Assembly (NCBI RefSeq): GCF_001680005.1
Contig: NC_033562.1
Coordinates: 1,674,001-1,738,000 of the forward strand
Length of the DNA: 64,000 nt
Direction of reading: 5' to 3'
Origin: Plasmodium coatneyi
Taxonomy: Eukaryota > Apicomplexa > Aconoidasida > Haemosporida > Plasmodiidae
Numbering within the stretch: position 1 is the stretch's first letter; each line of letters begins with the position of its first letter. The position numbers and the translations under genes were made by a program. This document shows, piece after piece, positions 49,216 through 60,385 of the stretch. The notes under the pieces were generated by a model. It was not told where the DNA came from. It did no database searches and was given only the letters and a program-made list of their open reading frames with translations.

Positions 49216-49982
49216 CACTCATTTGGAATGTTGAATGAGTGTGTGCCCCCTTCCCCCAAGAGGGGGGACGCATAAATAACACCGTGAACACAGTTTATAT
49301 ATGCAGTGTAAGGAAGAAAATGGCTCTTTTCCTTTTTTCCTTTCTTTTTTTTTCCTTCATTTTTTTTATTCCTTTTCATCAAATTTCATTCTTCTTTTCC
49401 CTTCCTTTTATGTGTTTGTTTAAATAACTGCATCAAAAAAACAAAACGCCCAACGCGGATGCCGAAAAAGGTGCTGACATTTTCAAAGAAATATTCATCT
49501 ATTTTAAAAAACAAACAAAAAAAAATTATGAAGTTAAAAAATTTTTGTAACAAAATAAATAAGCATTTTTTTTAATCCTTCAATAAAAAGAAATTTTACC
49601 AAAACAAATCAAAATAAAGTGGAAGAAATTTTTTCATTTCCACCTGTATTCATTACACATGAACATGTAAACACCTTCATGCAATACAAAACAAAAAAAA
49701 AAAGTATTTACTACACCCTAAATCCTGAAATCTGAACTTGGAACCTGTTCCTCAGGAACATCTTCCTTAGGAATAAAGTCTTCCTTGCCTAAACCCGGAA
49801 TCTGAACGTAGAACCGGTTCCCCAGGAGCATCTTCCATAGGAACCCTTACCATAGCTACAAATTCTTCTTCCCTAAAACCAGGAATCTGAACATGGAACC
49901 TCTTCCTTAGGAACAAGCTCTTCCTCCCTAAACCCGGAAAGTGAACTTGGAACCTCTTCCTCAGCAACAAAGTCTTCCTTCC
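49216..49982. other. Convergent KIR/SICAvar spacer with decayed tail repeats
   Basis: 49410-49500 (cgcccaacgcgga, ctgacattttc) and 49580-49690 (aatcaaaataaagtgg, cacatgaacatgtaaacacc) match 24985-25090 and 25170-25250. 49735-49982 carries about 250 bp of SICAvar tail repeat on the minus strand (FREEEFVAM, VPMEDAPGE) beyond the stop and out of frame with the gene. Confidence 0.75.
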
Positions 49983-52900
49983 CTAAACCCGGAATCTGAA
50001 CATTGGAACCTGTTCCTTAGGTACATCAACCATAGAAGCTTGTTCCTTAGCAACACGTCCCTTAGGAACAAAGGCTTCTTCCCTACACCCGGAATCTGAA
50101 CTTTGAACCTGTTCCTTAGGAAGAAAGTTTTCCTCTATAAACCCGGAGCCCATGAACTCTTGAACCAAAATTTCAAAAAAATCTTCCTTCGTCGAATGCA
50201 AATGCCCTTTTTGACATTCGTCTAAGACTTCTAAATGAATATCAATAATCATGCGGCGACGTACACCACGACGACGACTAGAACGTTTACCAACTTTTTC
50301 CTTCCTTCTTGTTGGAACAGATCTTGGTTGTCTGCGTTCCTTTACCAAGGTATATTCATGTGGACCATCTGCCTGGTCGCCCACATGAGCATGGAGTTGT
50401 TCTTGTACAGTTGGACCACGTACTTGATGAGCTCTTTTGTGACGTTTTCTTTTTTTACCAAGCATACCGAAGTACTAAAAAAAAAAAAAAAAGCGAGAAA
50501 ATGTTTTCTTCAATAGGGATGCTAAATGTTTGTTCACACGCAACAATCATTACTACTTCAAATCCCAAAATGCGAAATCGTACACACGCACCCTAAAATA
50601 TGAAATCCTACAAACACACCCCCTTAAATGCGAAATCCTATACACACACACCCCTAAATTGCGAAGTCCTACAAGCATACCCCTAAAATGCGAAATCCTA
50701 CACATAGACCCCGCACTCATTTATTCATTTACCTTAATTTTTTTTTTTTCTTTTTTTTTTTTTCTTTTTTTTTTTTCTTTTTTTTTTTCTTAATTTTTTC
50801 TTTTTTTTTTCTTTCTTTTATTTTTTCTTTCTTTTCTTACCTTCCAAAATAAGTAGGTCATAGTTGTTATTCCAATGATGGTAGGAATTACAGGAAGGTA
50901 AGGAAGGAATGGGTTGTCCTTGATGTCAGTATGTTTGGCAGCAGAAGGAAGGCGGGTGGCGGAGCCACCCTTCCCCGTGGCTGAACCACCACGTCCCCCA
51001 CTAACAGCAGGTTGGGTTGGTTCTACGGAAGGTTGTGGGACTTGGTGACTGGAGAAAGCTGAACCAGGTTGTCCATTCTTCCCAGGTTCACCTGCACCTT
51101 GACTAGTAGAAGTGGAACTCGAGGAAGGAGCCTTATTGTCATCTACGTTAGGTTTAATAACTTCAGGTTGGGAATTAGCACTAGCGGCCTCGGGAATAGG
51201 TTGAGTAGGTTCTACAGATGGTTGTAAAACTGCTAAAAGGAAAATAAGATAGGAAGGAAGGGTTATGTAATATATGATTAGTACCATAGTAGTATATAGA
51301 ATGTTCCGTGCACCTCTGTGTACAATTTCTGAAGGTACTTTCTTCCTTTTTTTCTCCTTTTTTTCCTTCCTTCCATTTTTATTTTTACGACCCTTACCTG
51401 CCTGAGTTGTACTTGTGGAGGCAGTAATGTTAGGAGCATGATCTGAGGAGTTACCTGAAGCAACAGTGGTAGTTTCAGCTGGTTTTGTACCTGGAATACC
51501 TTTAGGACCAGTCTGCGAAGTAGCTTCATGATGTTCATCAGAAAGAGGAGCGGACGATGCTATTGTCTGGTCATCATCATCGCCGTCCAGACTAAGACAT
51601 GCTGCAGCATCTACATTAGCATCCACAACACCCTTCTCTATTATCTTTCTGCATTCTTCCTTACTGGGAGTTGCCACCTTAGGAGATGTTGCAGTCTTAC
51701 CTGGCTCTTCTTGAACAGCGTCCTTCTGCCCTGAAGTGTCTTGCCTAGTTAGTTTTGTGTTAGGTCCCTGTTCCTTCTTTGCCTCAGATTTCTTCAAATT
51801 CTTCTGAAGTAAGTCGTTTAAATTTTGATCTACCTGTTGTAATATATTCCTTAATTTTTCAGTGTCCTCCCCTTCTTTCCTTATTATGTCCAACACTTTG
51901 TTCGTATCTTCCTTCTTAGCATGATCATTTCTTTCAATCATTTTTTGTAAATTTTCTATATTCCCTCCTCCTAATAATTTTACAGCACTCTTTTTTTCTT
52001 TTTCACTCATATTTTTACCTATATCATTTAAACTACTCTTCTCGGGGCAATTTTTCCCTTGATCCTTTCTTCCTCTAATAACTTTCCCTTCTTCCTTCTT
52101 CTCATATATCCATTTTTCTATTTCTCCCCAAAATAATTTTCCGCCCAGTGACAGACTCCCTAAATCCATTTCATCACATTTATCATGGTCATACTTGACA
52201 CCAAGATGTTCCAATATTCCTCCTAAGGCTCCTTCCACAACTGGAGCAACTTTCCCTAATTTGCAATGTTTCCCAAGCATTTTCAGTATAGTCATCCTAC
52301 CTATTATACACCTAAAATAAGATTGGAGTTCCTCCTCGTTCCCATAATTTGTTTCATCCTTATCCCAAGTCCATCCTACTATATCCTTGTATACTTGTTT
52401 CATTTTATTCATCCATAAAAATGTTCTTATTAACATTTTGCACAATTCCTTACTCTCAATGTCCCCCCTCAGTACTTGATTATTGTTATCATCCTCAAAG
52501 GCACAGAGGGCCGGTTCCATGCTTGTATCCTGCTCTATGTTCTTTACCATGCTCTCGTATATTTTCTTCATATAATCCCATATAGCTTTCTACAATAATA
52601 AATTAGAACCATATGTTTATTTATACGCATAACATGAATGCTTCACGTCTATGTAGCTTCTATATATCCATACATTTCTCCATCCAACATAGACACTACT
52701 CTATATTCCCAGAATTCTAATGGTTACATCGTCCCCGAGTTTCTTCTTCTGCTGTAACCACTTCAGCATTAGCTGTAAAAAATATTCATACTGTCTAGTA
52801 CTGAATTTCTTTTCCTTCGGCGGTTCCTTCTTTTCTATATCCTTTTGCATCGTACTAATTATATCCTCCACCTCTACTGAACCTGTGCCCCCACCTTTTA

Positions 52901-53674
52901 CATTTCCCCCTCTATCGAACCATTCCTGTTCCTTCTTTCTAACCTTACCTTCCTTACACTCTCGTGCCCATGCCAATTTATTCCTAAATCCTATAGGTTT
53001 CCCACCTTTCTTTATTTTGTCAAAAATATGATCTAAAACATTGTGACCATTCACATGCATAGACTCCAGTTCCCCGTAATTACACTTATAACATTCTTTC
53101 TCACCGTTCATCGCCTTGTACATTTCATACATTGTAGTGGAAGCATGCGTTATAATTGCATGAGCATCACAGTTTATAGTCTTGTATATATAGAACCACA
53201 CGTTCATTATAGAACACCTAATATAGAACTTCATTTTGGCATCCAAAATTTCTTTGTCCTTCCCTGTCTTTGCTAATTCCTTCATTTTCCATAAATTCTG
53301 TAATAAGAAAACGCACCACTGTTTTTCCGTTGCTGTCATTTTCCTATCACCTATTTGAACGTCATTGCACCCGGCTTCCCCAAATAACTTACTATTCATA
53401 TCCTCCTTAGTCATTCCACCTAGGAAATGGTTAATATGCTGTTCTATATTTTTCCATAATTCGCGCTACAAGTTAGGAAGTTAGATACATATATCACTGT
53501 TCTTGTATATTCTCATATATTATATTCATTGTAATGTAAATGTGTATATAACAATTCTAATGAACCATGTAGAACATTCTAACAATGTTTATATACCGCA
53601 TCATTCTCCTTTGTCTTTCCATGTAAATCATACCATTGTTGGACTAATTCCTCAAACTTATTCGGAGGATCCAT
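49983..53674 (-). CDS. SICAvar: SICAvar gene with two SICA alpha domains, 5 exons
   Basis: Exons in reading order: 53597-53674, 52728-53465, 51398-52589, 50841-51232, 49983-50474. Phases join to 963 aa. Exon 1 is MDPPNKFEELVQQWYDLHGK... (26 aa). Exon 2 (phase 0-0) is one alpha domain (RELWKNIEQHINHF, YIRCSIMNVWFYIYKTINC). Exon 3 begins KAIWDYMKKIYESM and is a second (ELCKMLIRTFLWMNKMK, YFRCIIGRMTILKMLGKHC, LFWGEIEKWIYEKK). It is followed by a charged, Ser/Thr-rich region. Exon 4 is Pro/Ser-rich, with a repeated QPSVEPTQP motif, then the membrane helix (PYLPVIPTIIGITTMTYLFW). Exon 5 is the cytoplasmic domain (YFGMLGKKRKRHKRAH, RRRMIIDIHLEVLDECQK), with its repeat tail cut by a frameshift near EQVPMFRFRV. 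The 165-bp intron 3 has no stop and keeps frame. No cysteine-rich beta domain seen. Confidence 0.87.
50560..50715. repeat. About 30-bp minisatellite in the last SICAvar intron
   Basis: Copies of CCCTAAAATGCGAAATCCTA with acacacac linkers, the third instance of the array at 895-1065 and 25915-26120. A poly-T/CTTT tract (50740-50830) follows. Confidence 0.8.
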
Positions 53675-55585
53675 TTTTAGCACTATTTAATAACTACACT
53701 CTTTACTAAGTAGGAATAATACATTATTAAGTGCTATGGACATAGCACATTTCCCTTATCCATAAGGGCACTTTTTTGACTGATTCCTTCCTTCCAGGAT
53801 GTAGTATGTGGAATGCATACATTTTTTTATTTTTTTTTTCACTTCTTTTTTTTTCACTCTCTTCTTTTTTCGTTTTCTTTTTTTTTGTTTTTATTCATTC
53901 TATAAAAGGAACATTATTGATGTTGTACAAATATTTTATATATGTATTCCTTCCGTCATGTGGCACATTATTTCATCCTGTTTTATTATACAACATTTAC
54001 ACTTAGGCGCTTAACACAATGCTTTTTTTTTTCCCCCGTGGGAGGCAATGTTCCTTTATAATGCATTTTGCCCTCCCACAAAATTAGTGTAAAGTTGTTC
54101 ACCAGAAGGAAAAAAAAAGTTGTTCACGAAAAAAAAAAAATTAACACCAGCATCCGTCAGAAAAATAATTATTGCAGGAAAAAAAAAAAACGAGTGTTCC
54201 TACATCCCGAACAACTTTTATATGGAAATTTTCATTGAACAGTTTCTCTCCTGAGGAAAAAAGGAAAAAAAAATTAGAATTTTCCTTCACATTTTTCCCT
54301 CCCTCTACGTTGTTTCCTTTCCTCTTCCACTAATCACATTTATACAGATGTATGTAGGAGTAGAAGGAGTGCACATTTCACCTTCCATATTCCACGCCTT
54401 CCTTTATTCCCGCATTTGATCTTCTCTCTCCATTCTATTACGCTGCCCCCGTGGGGGGGGTGCTGTTATTTTGTTCCACCTTTTTTTCTCTTTTCTTTTA
54501 TTTTGAATTAATTAATTTTTGTGAAAAAATGTTCCTATGTGGGAGAATCGTGCAGGAATAATTTTCCTTAAAATATTTTGCCAAAATTTTTTTATTAATG
54601 AAAATTGCTAAGAGGGAATATTCGTACTAATACATTATATTCACCCGAAATGAATATTTTTGCCCGTCGTTAAAAATTCTTATTCTGTTCGTTCACAGAA
54701 CGCGTGTTATTGGGGTATTGCTTCCATATCGTCATATATAAAAAAATGATTAAAAGGAAGGACATTTTAAGGTGAAAATTTGTAAGCGCATAATTTTCAT
54801 CTTACTAATCGGAGTGTTCCACAATTTGTTTCATACTCCCCAATGAAGGAGAAAATATAAAACCTATACACCACCCGTATCCCATATCTGCACATAAGTA
54901 TGTGAGCATTGTAGATCACACATATCTCCTATATAATACACTCTGCCAACGTATTGTTATTATGCTCACCAGAATTTAGTCCTTATGGAAGCGGAAAAAT
55001 TGGTTTCTGTACAAATTGTCCCCTAAGGGGACCTCTGTCCCTTGGGAATTTTTCCTTGCAGGGAATTACCTTCCCTCTATTTCTGAAGGAATGTTGTTCC
55101 CTTCCTTTCCTTCCAAAGGGAGGTAATGTTCTCTTCATTTCCTTTGGGGAAGGTAATGTTGTTCCCTTGGGAAGGTTGTTCTCGTTCCTTCCTCAAGGAG
55201 GGAATGTTGTTCCTTTCCCTTCCTTCCCTCCAGGAAGCAACGTTGTTCTTTTCCCCTCTAGGAAGTTATTCCTTCCCCCGTTAGAACCTTTCCTTTCATT
55301 CCCTCCTTCCTTAGACCCTTTCCTTCCTTAGAACCTCTTTCCTTAGACCCTCCTTCCTTAGATCACATCCCTTCCTTCCACCTTTACATTTCTATTTTCT
55401 TTCCTTAAATCACCCTTCCTTCAGACATCCTTCCTTCCCTTCCTTAGACCCTCCTTCCTCTTTACTTCCTTCCTCCCTCAGACTTCCTCCTTCCTTTCCT
55501 CCTTAGATTTCTCTTTCCTTCCTTAGAACTCCTTCCTTCCTTTCCTTACTTAGAACTTCCTTCCACCCTAACAACCCATCCTTCT
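53675..55585. repeat. Spacer with GGGAGGTAATGTTGTTCC-type repeats
   Basis: 53760-54950 is AT-rich with poly-A/poly-T runs and one-off ggaggcaatgttcc-like words. 55090-55265 has about five degenerate copies of a unit such as AAGGGAGGTAATGTTGTTCC. 55280-55580 is CTTCCTTAGACC-type pyrimidine repeat like that below the KIR at 5922. The 125-codon plus-strand frame at 54954 follows the repeats and is not called. Confidence 0.65.
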
Positions 55586-56736
55586 TCATCTGGCGGATGA
55601 GGTATATGGGATTGAGTATTCGGAAGAATTAGTTGTTGTTGAGGTGTAATCGTCGTCTTCCCCCTCAAACTCATTAAATTCTCTCCTAAGGGATCTTTTA
55701 CTTCTGCTTCTTCCAGAAAAGGAGTTATTCTCCTTAAGGAAGGAGGAGAGGAAGAAAAGTTGTGATTTGTACTTGTAAAAAAAATATGCTAAGGCAGGTA
55801 TTCCTATCGCAGCAACTACACCAGACACAGCAGCAGGAACAACGGCACTTCCACCAGCTTGGGAAGCTGTAGATCCGGAACCGGAAGAACCTGGGTTCCA
55901 GGTTCCAGTGGAACCTGGTCTTGGAATACCATTGTTCTGGTTGCCAGTGGAGCCTTGTAATGTACATGTTAACTTCGATGGGCCATTAGCATTGTACCAA
56001 CTAAAGATTTCCCTAAATTTTTTGCAGCATATACTACTTTCAGAACTACACTTACAGCTCTCCCAAACAAGCGCATAATTCTCCTTAATTTTTTGAACGT
56101 GCTCAGAATATTCCTTAATACAGGTTTTGTTACGTCCTTCTGAATATGGCTCCATAATCAAATAGTCCTGAGAGAAATCGTATACTCTTTTCAATCGGTC
56201 GAAATATTCTTTAGTAATATCATTGCATATCACTTGGCATATACTTCTACTACTTGCTTGTTTCAGCTCTTTGTAAATTGTGTGCATGGTGTCTTTAAAT
56301 GTAGTAGAATCTACCAAATGCTTGGATAAGATATCCCCTAACCAATATTAAAAAGTATAACAGAGACCATCTTCGGATTTATTGACCAAGTTCTTTTCAT
56401 GTATATGACACCATGCCCCTACAATACTATCTGCGTGCGCATTGAGGTTAAGGTAACTTCCTATTTGAGCCTTAGCATTTCCTCCTTCCGTCTGCTTTAT
56501 ACATCTATTTGAAACTGTTCTTCCTTCGAATTCCTTGTATAAACTTAACCTTGAGGGAAATAACTTCAGGTGACTCTCCTAAAAAGGTAAATATGGCAAA
56601 ATACATATATGTGTATTACTGCACATTCATTTATTATTATTTATTACATTATTCATAAGGTATTATATGTGTGTACACTGCAGAAATCTATCTTGAATAA
56701 GGAACTAACGTTCAGTTCTGGCTTCCCCCCTGACAT
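55586..56736 (-). pseudogene. KIR pseudogene with a single nonsense codon; sister of the CD99-bearing KIR
   Basis: Exon 1 56710-56736 (MSGGKPELN), exon 2 55586-56578 (331 codons, in frame throughout). Exon 2 begins ESHLKLFPSRLSLYKEFEGR. At 56348-56350 the core reads LCYTF-stop-YWLGDIL, where relatives have F-Y-YW-x-GD, so one TAA replaces a Tyr codon. Everything downstream is intact: stalk repeats ([18 protein letters not shown]), helix ([21 protein letters not shown]) and fused tail (RSRSKRSLRREFNEFEGEDD to PYTSSAR). Like the KIR at 5922, it lacks the intron between helix and tail, and the stalk and tail are closely similar, but the CD99-like block is absent. It could still be transcribed. 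Sequencing error at the TAA cannot be excluded. Confidence 0.85.
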
Positions 56737-58280
56737 TGTTCATGTGCATATGTGTGTATGTTTGTGTATATATATATATATACATATGCGTTATATATAT
56801 ATTTTTGCGTTTTGCCTTTTCCACCCTTTTGCCTTGTATAAGGAATTTTTTGTGTTATAAAAATGGACATTTTTCCTTCCTTTAACATACATATATATAT
56901 ACACATATATATGTATATATATGTATATATATATGTAGCATTTATATATATATATATCTTTTTCCTTTCACTTACTATTTATGTAAGAATGGTAATTTTT
57001 GCTTCTTTTCTTTTTTTTGCTTTTTTTTTTTTTTTGGCGAAGAGAATTTTTTTTTTTTTTTTTGTTTTTTATTTCGTTCCTTTCACCCCTGATGTGTACA
57101 TTTTAATACATTTACTTTTAAACAAGGATATATATGTATGTGTATATGTATGTATGATTTTTCCTCTTTTTCCTTTCACTTATTATTTATTTAAGAATGG
57201 TAATTTTTTGCTTCTACTTTTTGCTTCTCATTTTTTTTTTTTTTTTTTTTTCCATCATTTCTTCCTTTTCATTGTTCTTCTTTTATGATATGTACGTTAT
57301 TGGAGTTGTTCATTTATATATAATATGTACATATATATATATTGTGTTATTATTTTCGAGCTATTCCTTCACTCTCTCTTTTCCTTTTTTTAATTTATAT
57401 TATACGTTCTATATATATAGTGATGTATTTCTTCTTCTTCTTCCGTTTTTATTTAAATGGAAGGTTTTAAACTAACTATTTAACGACTCTCCTCTTAAAC
57501 TCATATATATATTCTTATATACCATAGTACTACTTCATTTTTCCCCCCCTTTTTTAATAATATATTTTTTTCGTCCATTCTATGTGTGCGCGAACTGAAA
57601 TATTATTTTGCAAATATGGAAGGAGTGTAATTTCGTTCAAAAGTAGTCCATTTGGTTCAAAATATTAATTTGTTGAGTGAACTATTAATTTGTTCAAAAT
57701 ATTAATTTGTTTAAAAAAGGAGGAGGAGTGTATATTTATATATGCATATATATGTATATATATATAAGTGACATATATATAAACATGTGAAAGCGGAAAA
57801 CAGAAGAAGTGTATGCAGTAGGAACAATTCATTCCGTTGTACTTTATTCCTGGTGTTATAAATATTCCATTTAAGGAATTCCGTCACCATCTGGAAAAGA
57901 GAAAATATATATATGTATTTCATCCCCTTTTTCGCCCCATTAAAACTATACTGTATTTTTCAAAATGGTGTAATAAAATTGCAATTGGAGCATTCCACAC
58001 ACACACAAAAAATTAAAAAAAAAAAAATGAGTGTGAGAGGGAGGGGGTGGTGGTGTACTATTCATTTTAAATGCACAGGGACCCCATGCACATTAGTCCA
58101 TGGTAATATACCAGCATACAAAGGAGGCACAATGCTCCATAAAATAATATTATATACTCAATTGAAGTGAAATGGTGAATATAGATGGTGCATGTTGCGT
58201 GTGTGCATATATGTGTGTTGCAGAATAATATACAATAATGTAATAATCTTCTGTTAACATGGAGGTTTTACATTCCATAG
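56737..58280. other. Spacer upstream of the KIR pseudogene
   Basis: 56765-57000 has TA microsatellites and cttttgccttgtataaggaa (56829), a copy of the region upstream of the KIR at 5922. 57000-57270 has long poly-T. Cattttgcttctttt-like text (56985-57030 and 57180-57250) is repeated with its surroundings. Nothing gene-like to 58280. Confidence 0.6.
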
Positions 58281-58770
58281 TAGTAAAAAAAAAAAAAAAA
58301 TGGATGGTCCTCTACCTTCTTCATTAATGACCACCTCCAAAAGGTTAGAAGCAAGAACTAATACTTGACCCCTGTCGTGGTCTCACCTCCTTACAATTAC
58401 AGGGGCACAAAATTCAAGAGGCCCATATTGGACAATTAAGGGAAGGTGTCCCTGAATTTGTCGAAATTCCCTCGTGTCGCCCTTTAGTACCAATTCCTAT
58501 ATTGTACGTACCTCTATGTATAAGGTGAAGCAGTGGAAGGGAATGTTCTTAATATATATATATATATATGAAGCTGCCCCCCGGAGCATGAATAAATTTT
58601 CTGAGAATGAAATAGAGGAAAAAGCCATTCCGACCGGTCACATATCACCCTCCTAAAGGATGGATAGTGCCAGGGTGTTCTAGGTATAATAACCGTCTAT
58701 TGTGACCACCACGGTAGGGTGGGGGTGTGGACATTTCTGTACATATATAAATTTCATACATATTCGACAT
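58281..58770. other. Island of more balanced base composition, no recognised gene
   Basis: 58310-58520 and 58640-58730 are clearly richer in G+C than the surrounding spacer and free of tandem repeats. After a ttacag at about 58396-58401 the plus strand is open for about 40 codons (GHKIQEAHIGQLREGVPEFV, then EIPSCRPLVPIPILYVPLC). I recognise no family, see no complete gene, and cannot exclude a relic exon or an organelle-derived fragment. Confidence 0.3.
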
Positions 58771-58829
58771 GCAGGAACAGTTGCAGCGACGCGCACACGC
58801 TCACATCGTACTCTATAACATCAACCCTC

Positions 58830-58985
58830 CCGCCTTTTGAACAGTACATCCAATTTTGAACACTGCATCCAATTTTGAACAATACATCGAATTTTTGAGA
58901 GCAGTACTCCCCCCAATTTTGAACAATATATCCAATTTTTGAGAGCACTCCTCCCCTCCCAATTTGGGGCACATCCCCAATTTCG
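58830..58985. repeat. Short tandem array on CCAATTTTGAACA
   Basis: Five to six degenerate units such as acatccaattttgaacactg and atccaatttttgagagcac. The 72-codon frames on the minus strand (QNWMYCSK-type) are repeat translations. Confidence 0.7.
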
Positions 58986-60385
58986 GGGGGTATTCAACAA
59001 TATATGTGTCTCACACATAGAAATACCATGATCACACATATAAATTTAATACACAGAAATAAACACACTCCCCTCCCGTGAAAATGTAATAAGTGAAATA
59101 CTCATATGTGTCTCTATATGGGAAATGTGAGAATATAGCATTAAATAAAAAAAAAATACTTACATAGGAAATATATACATATATATGTATATATATGTGG
59201 AGTGTAATGAATGCGAAATTATTAGTACATATAAAATTAACAATGTGTATGGTAAAAATTGATTTCGGATCATTTAAAATTTTTAAACCACTTAAAATTT
59301 TTGGAACTATTCTAAACTTTTGACCGTTCTGAACCCCACTCCTTCACCCCCTTCCTTCTTCTAACCCCTTCCTTCCTTAGAACCCTTTCCCTTTGGATCT
59401 TTCCCTTGGAATCTTTTCCCTTGGAACCCTTCTACCTTGAACCTTCCCAATCAACTGAATACTCTGCACCACCACCACCCTAAGTTCTTTACATTTCCCT
59501 GAAGTTAAAACAAAAAAAAGAAAGGGAGGAAAAAAAAAAAAAAATTTCACCCTGCCATTCCTTCCAACAACGTACAAAAAAAAAAAAAAAGAATACATTC
59601 CATTCCCTGCCTGAAACATTCCAACAACGTGCAAAAAATCCGACCCCCTATTTTTTTTTTTTTTTTCGATCGATTCCTTTCCCTACTTATCTTATAAATT
59701 CATATACTCTATACTGAATAATTGAGTACAATGTGCACATGTGTATAGAAGGACAGAAAGTATGTTCTGTACGTATGATGTATATACTATATGTATATTA
59801 GGAAAATTTAAATAACTCGCCTTTTTAATAATAATAAAACATGAATTAATATAATACCATAAGCTGAAAATTTTTCTGTTCCAAAGCAGGAGGAGGAGGA
59901 AAAGGAGTACTGCGATCCCCTTATGTATATAACAAACTGGGGAAGGGAAAAAAGTATAAATAATAGTGTACATGTGTGTTCGGTATATAGTTATGCGTGA
60001 CACCAATTCTGAATAATGTAGTGGATGGGGGAGATGCGAAGAAGTATATGAAGGAATTCCGTTTTTTTCTTTCATTCTTTCCTTTTTTTTTTTTTTTTTT
60101 TTTTTTACTTCATCATTATGGCACACTTCTTTCCTATATTTTTTCATCTTAATTACATATGTATATAATGATTTGAAAAAAATAAAATATACGGTGAATT
60201 ATGTTTGTTTAAGAAGGGAAGTAGTGTGTACGATCTAAGGAAGTTAAAATTTAATATGCATAATCATGGGAAAGGGAGGGGAATTGTATATAGGTTCCTA
60301 TATATACATATATGTATGAATAAATTTCTTAACATAAAATATATATATAATACACAAAAGGAAGAATAGTACCAATATCGGAACA
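58986..60385. other. Spacer upstream of a double-domain KIR
   Basis: 59260-59340 has repeated cacttaaaatttttgg-like words. 59340-59450 is ccttccttagaaccctttcc repeat. 59520-59670 has several poly-A/poly-T runs. 60080-60110 is poly-T. 60300-60360 is TA-rich before the start codon. No gene seen. Confidence 0.5.

Noticed and set aside
54954..55331. 125-codon plus-strand open frame rich in Pro, Phe and Gly
   Set aside because: Runs through degenerate GGAGGTAATGTTGTTCC and CTTCC repeats with no recognisable domain or conserved neighbour.
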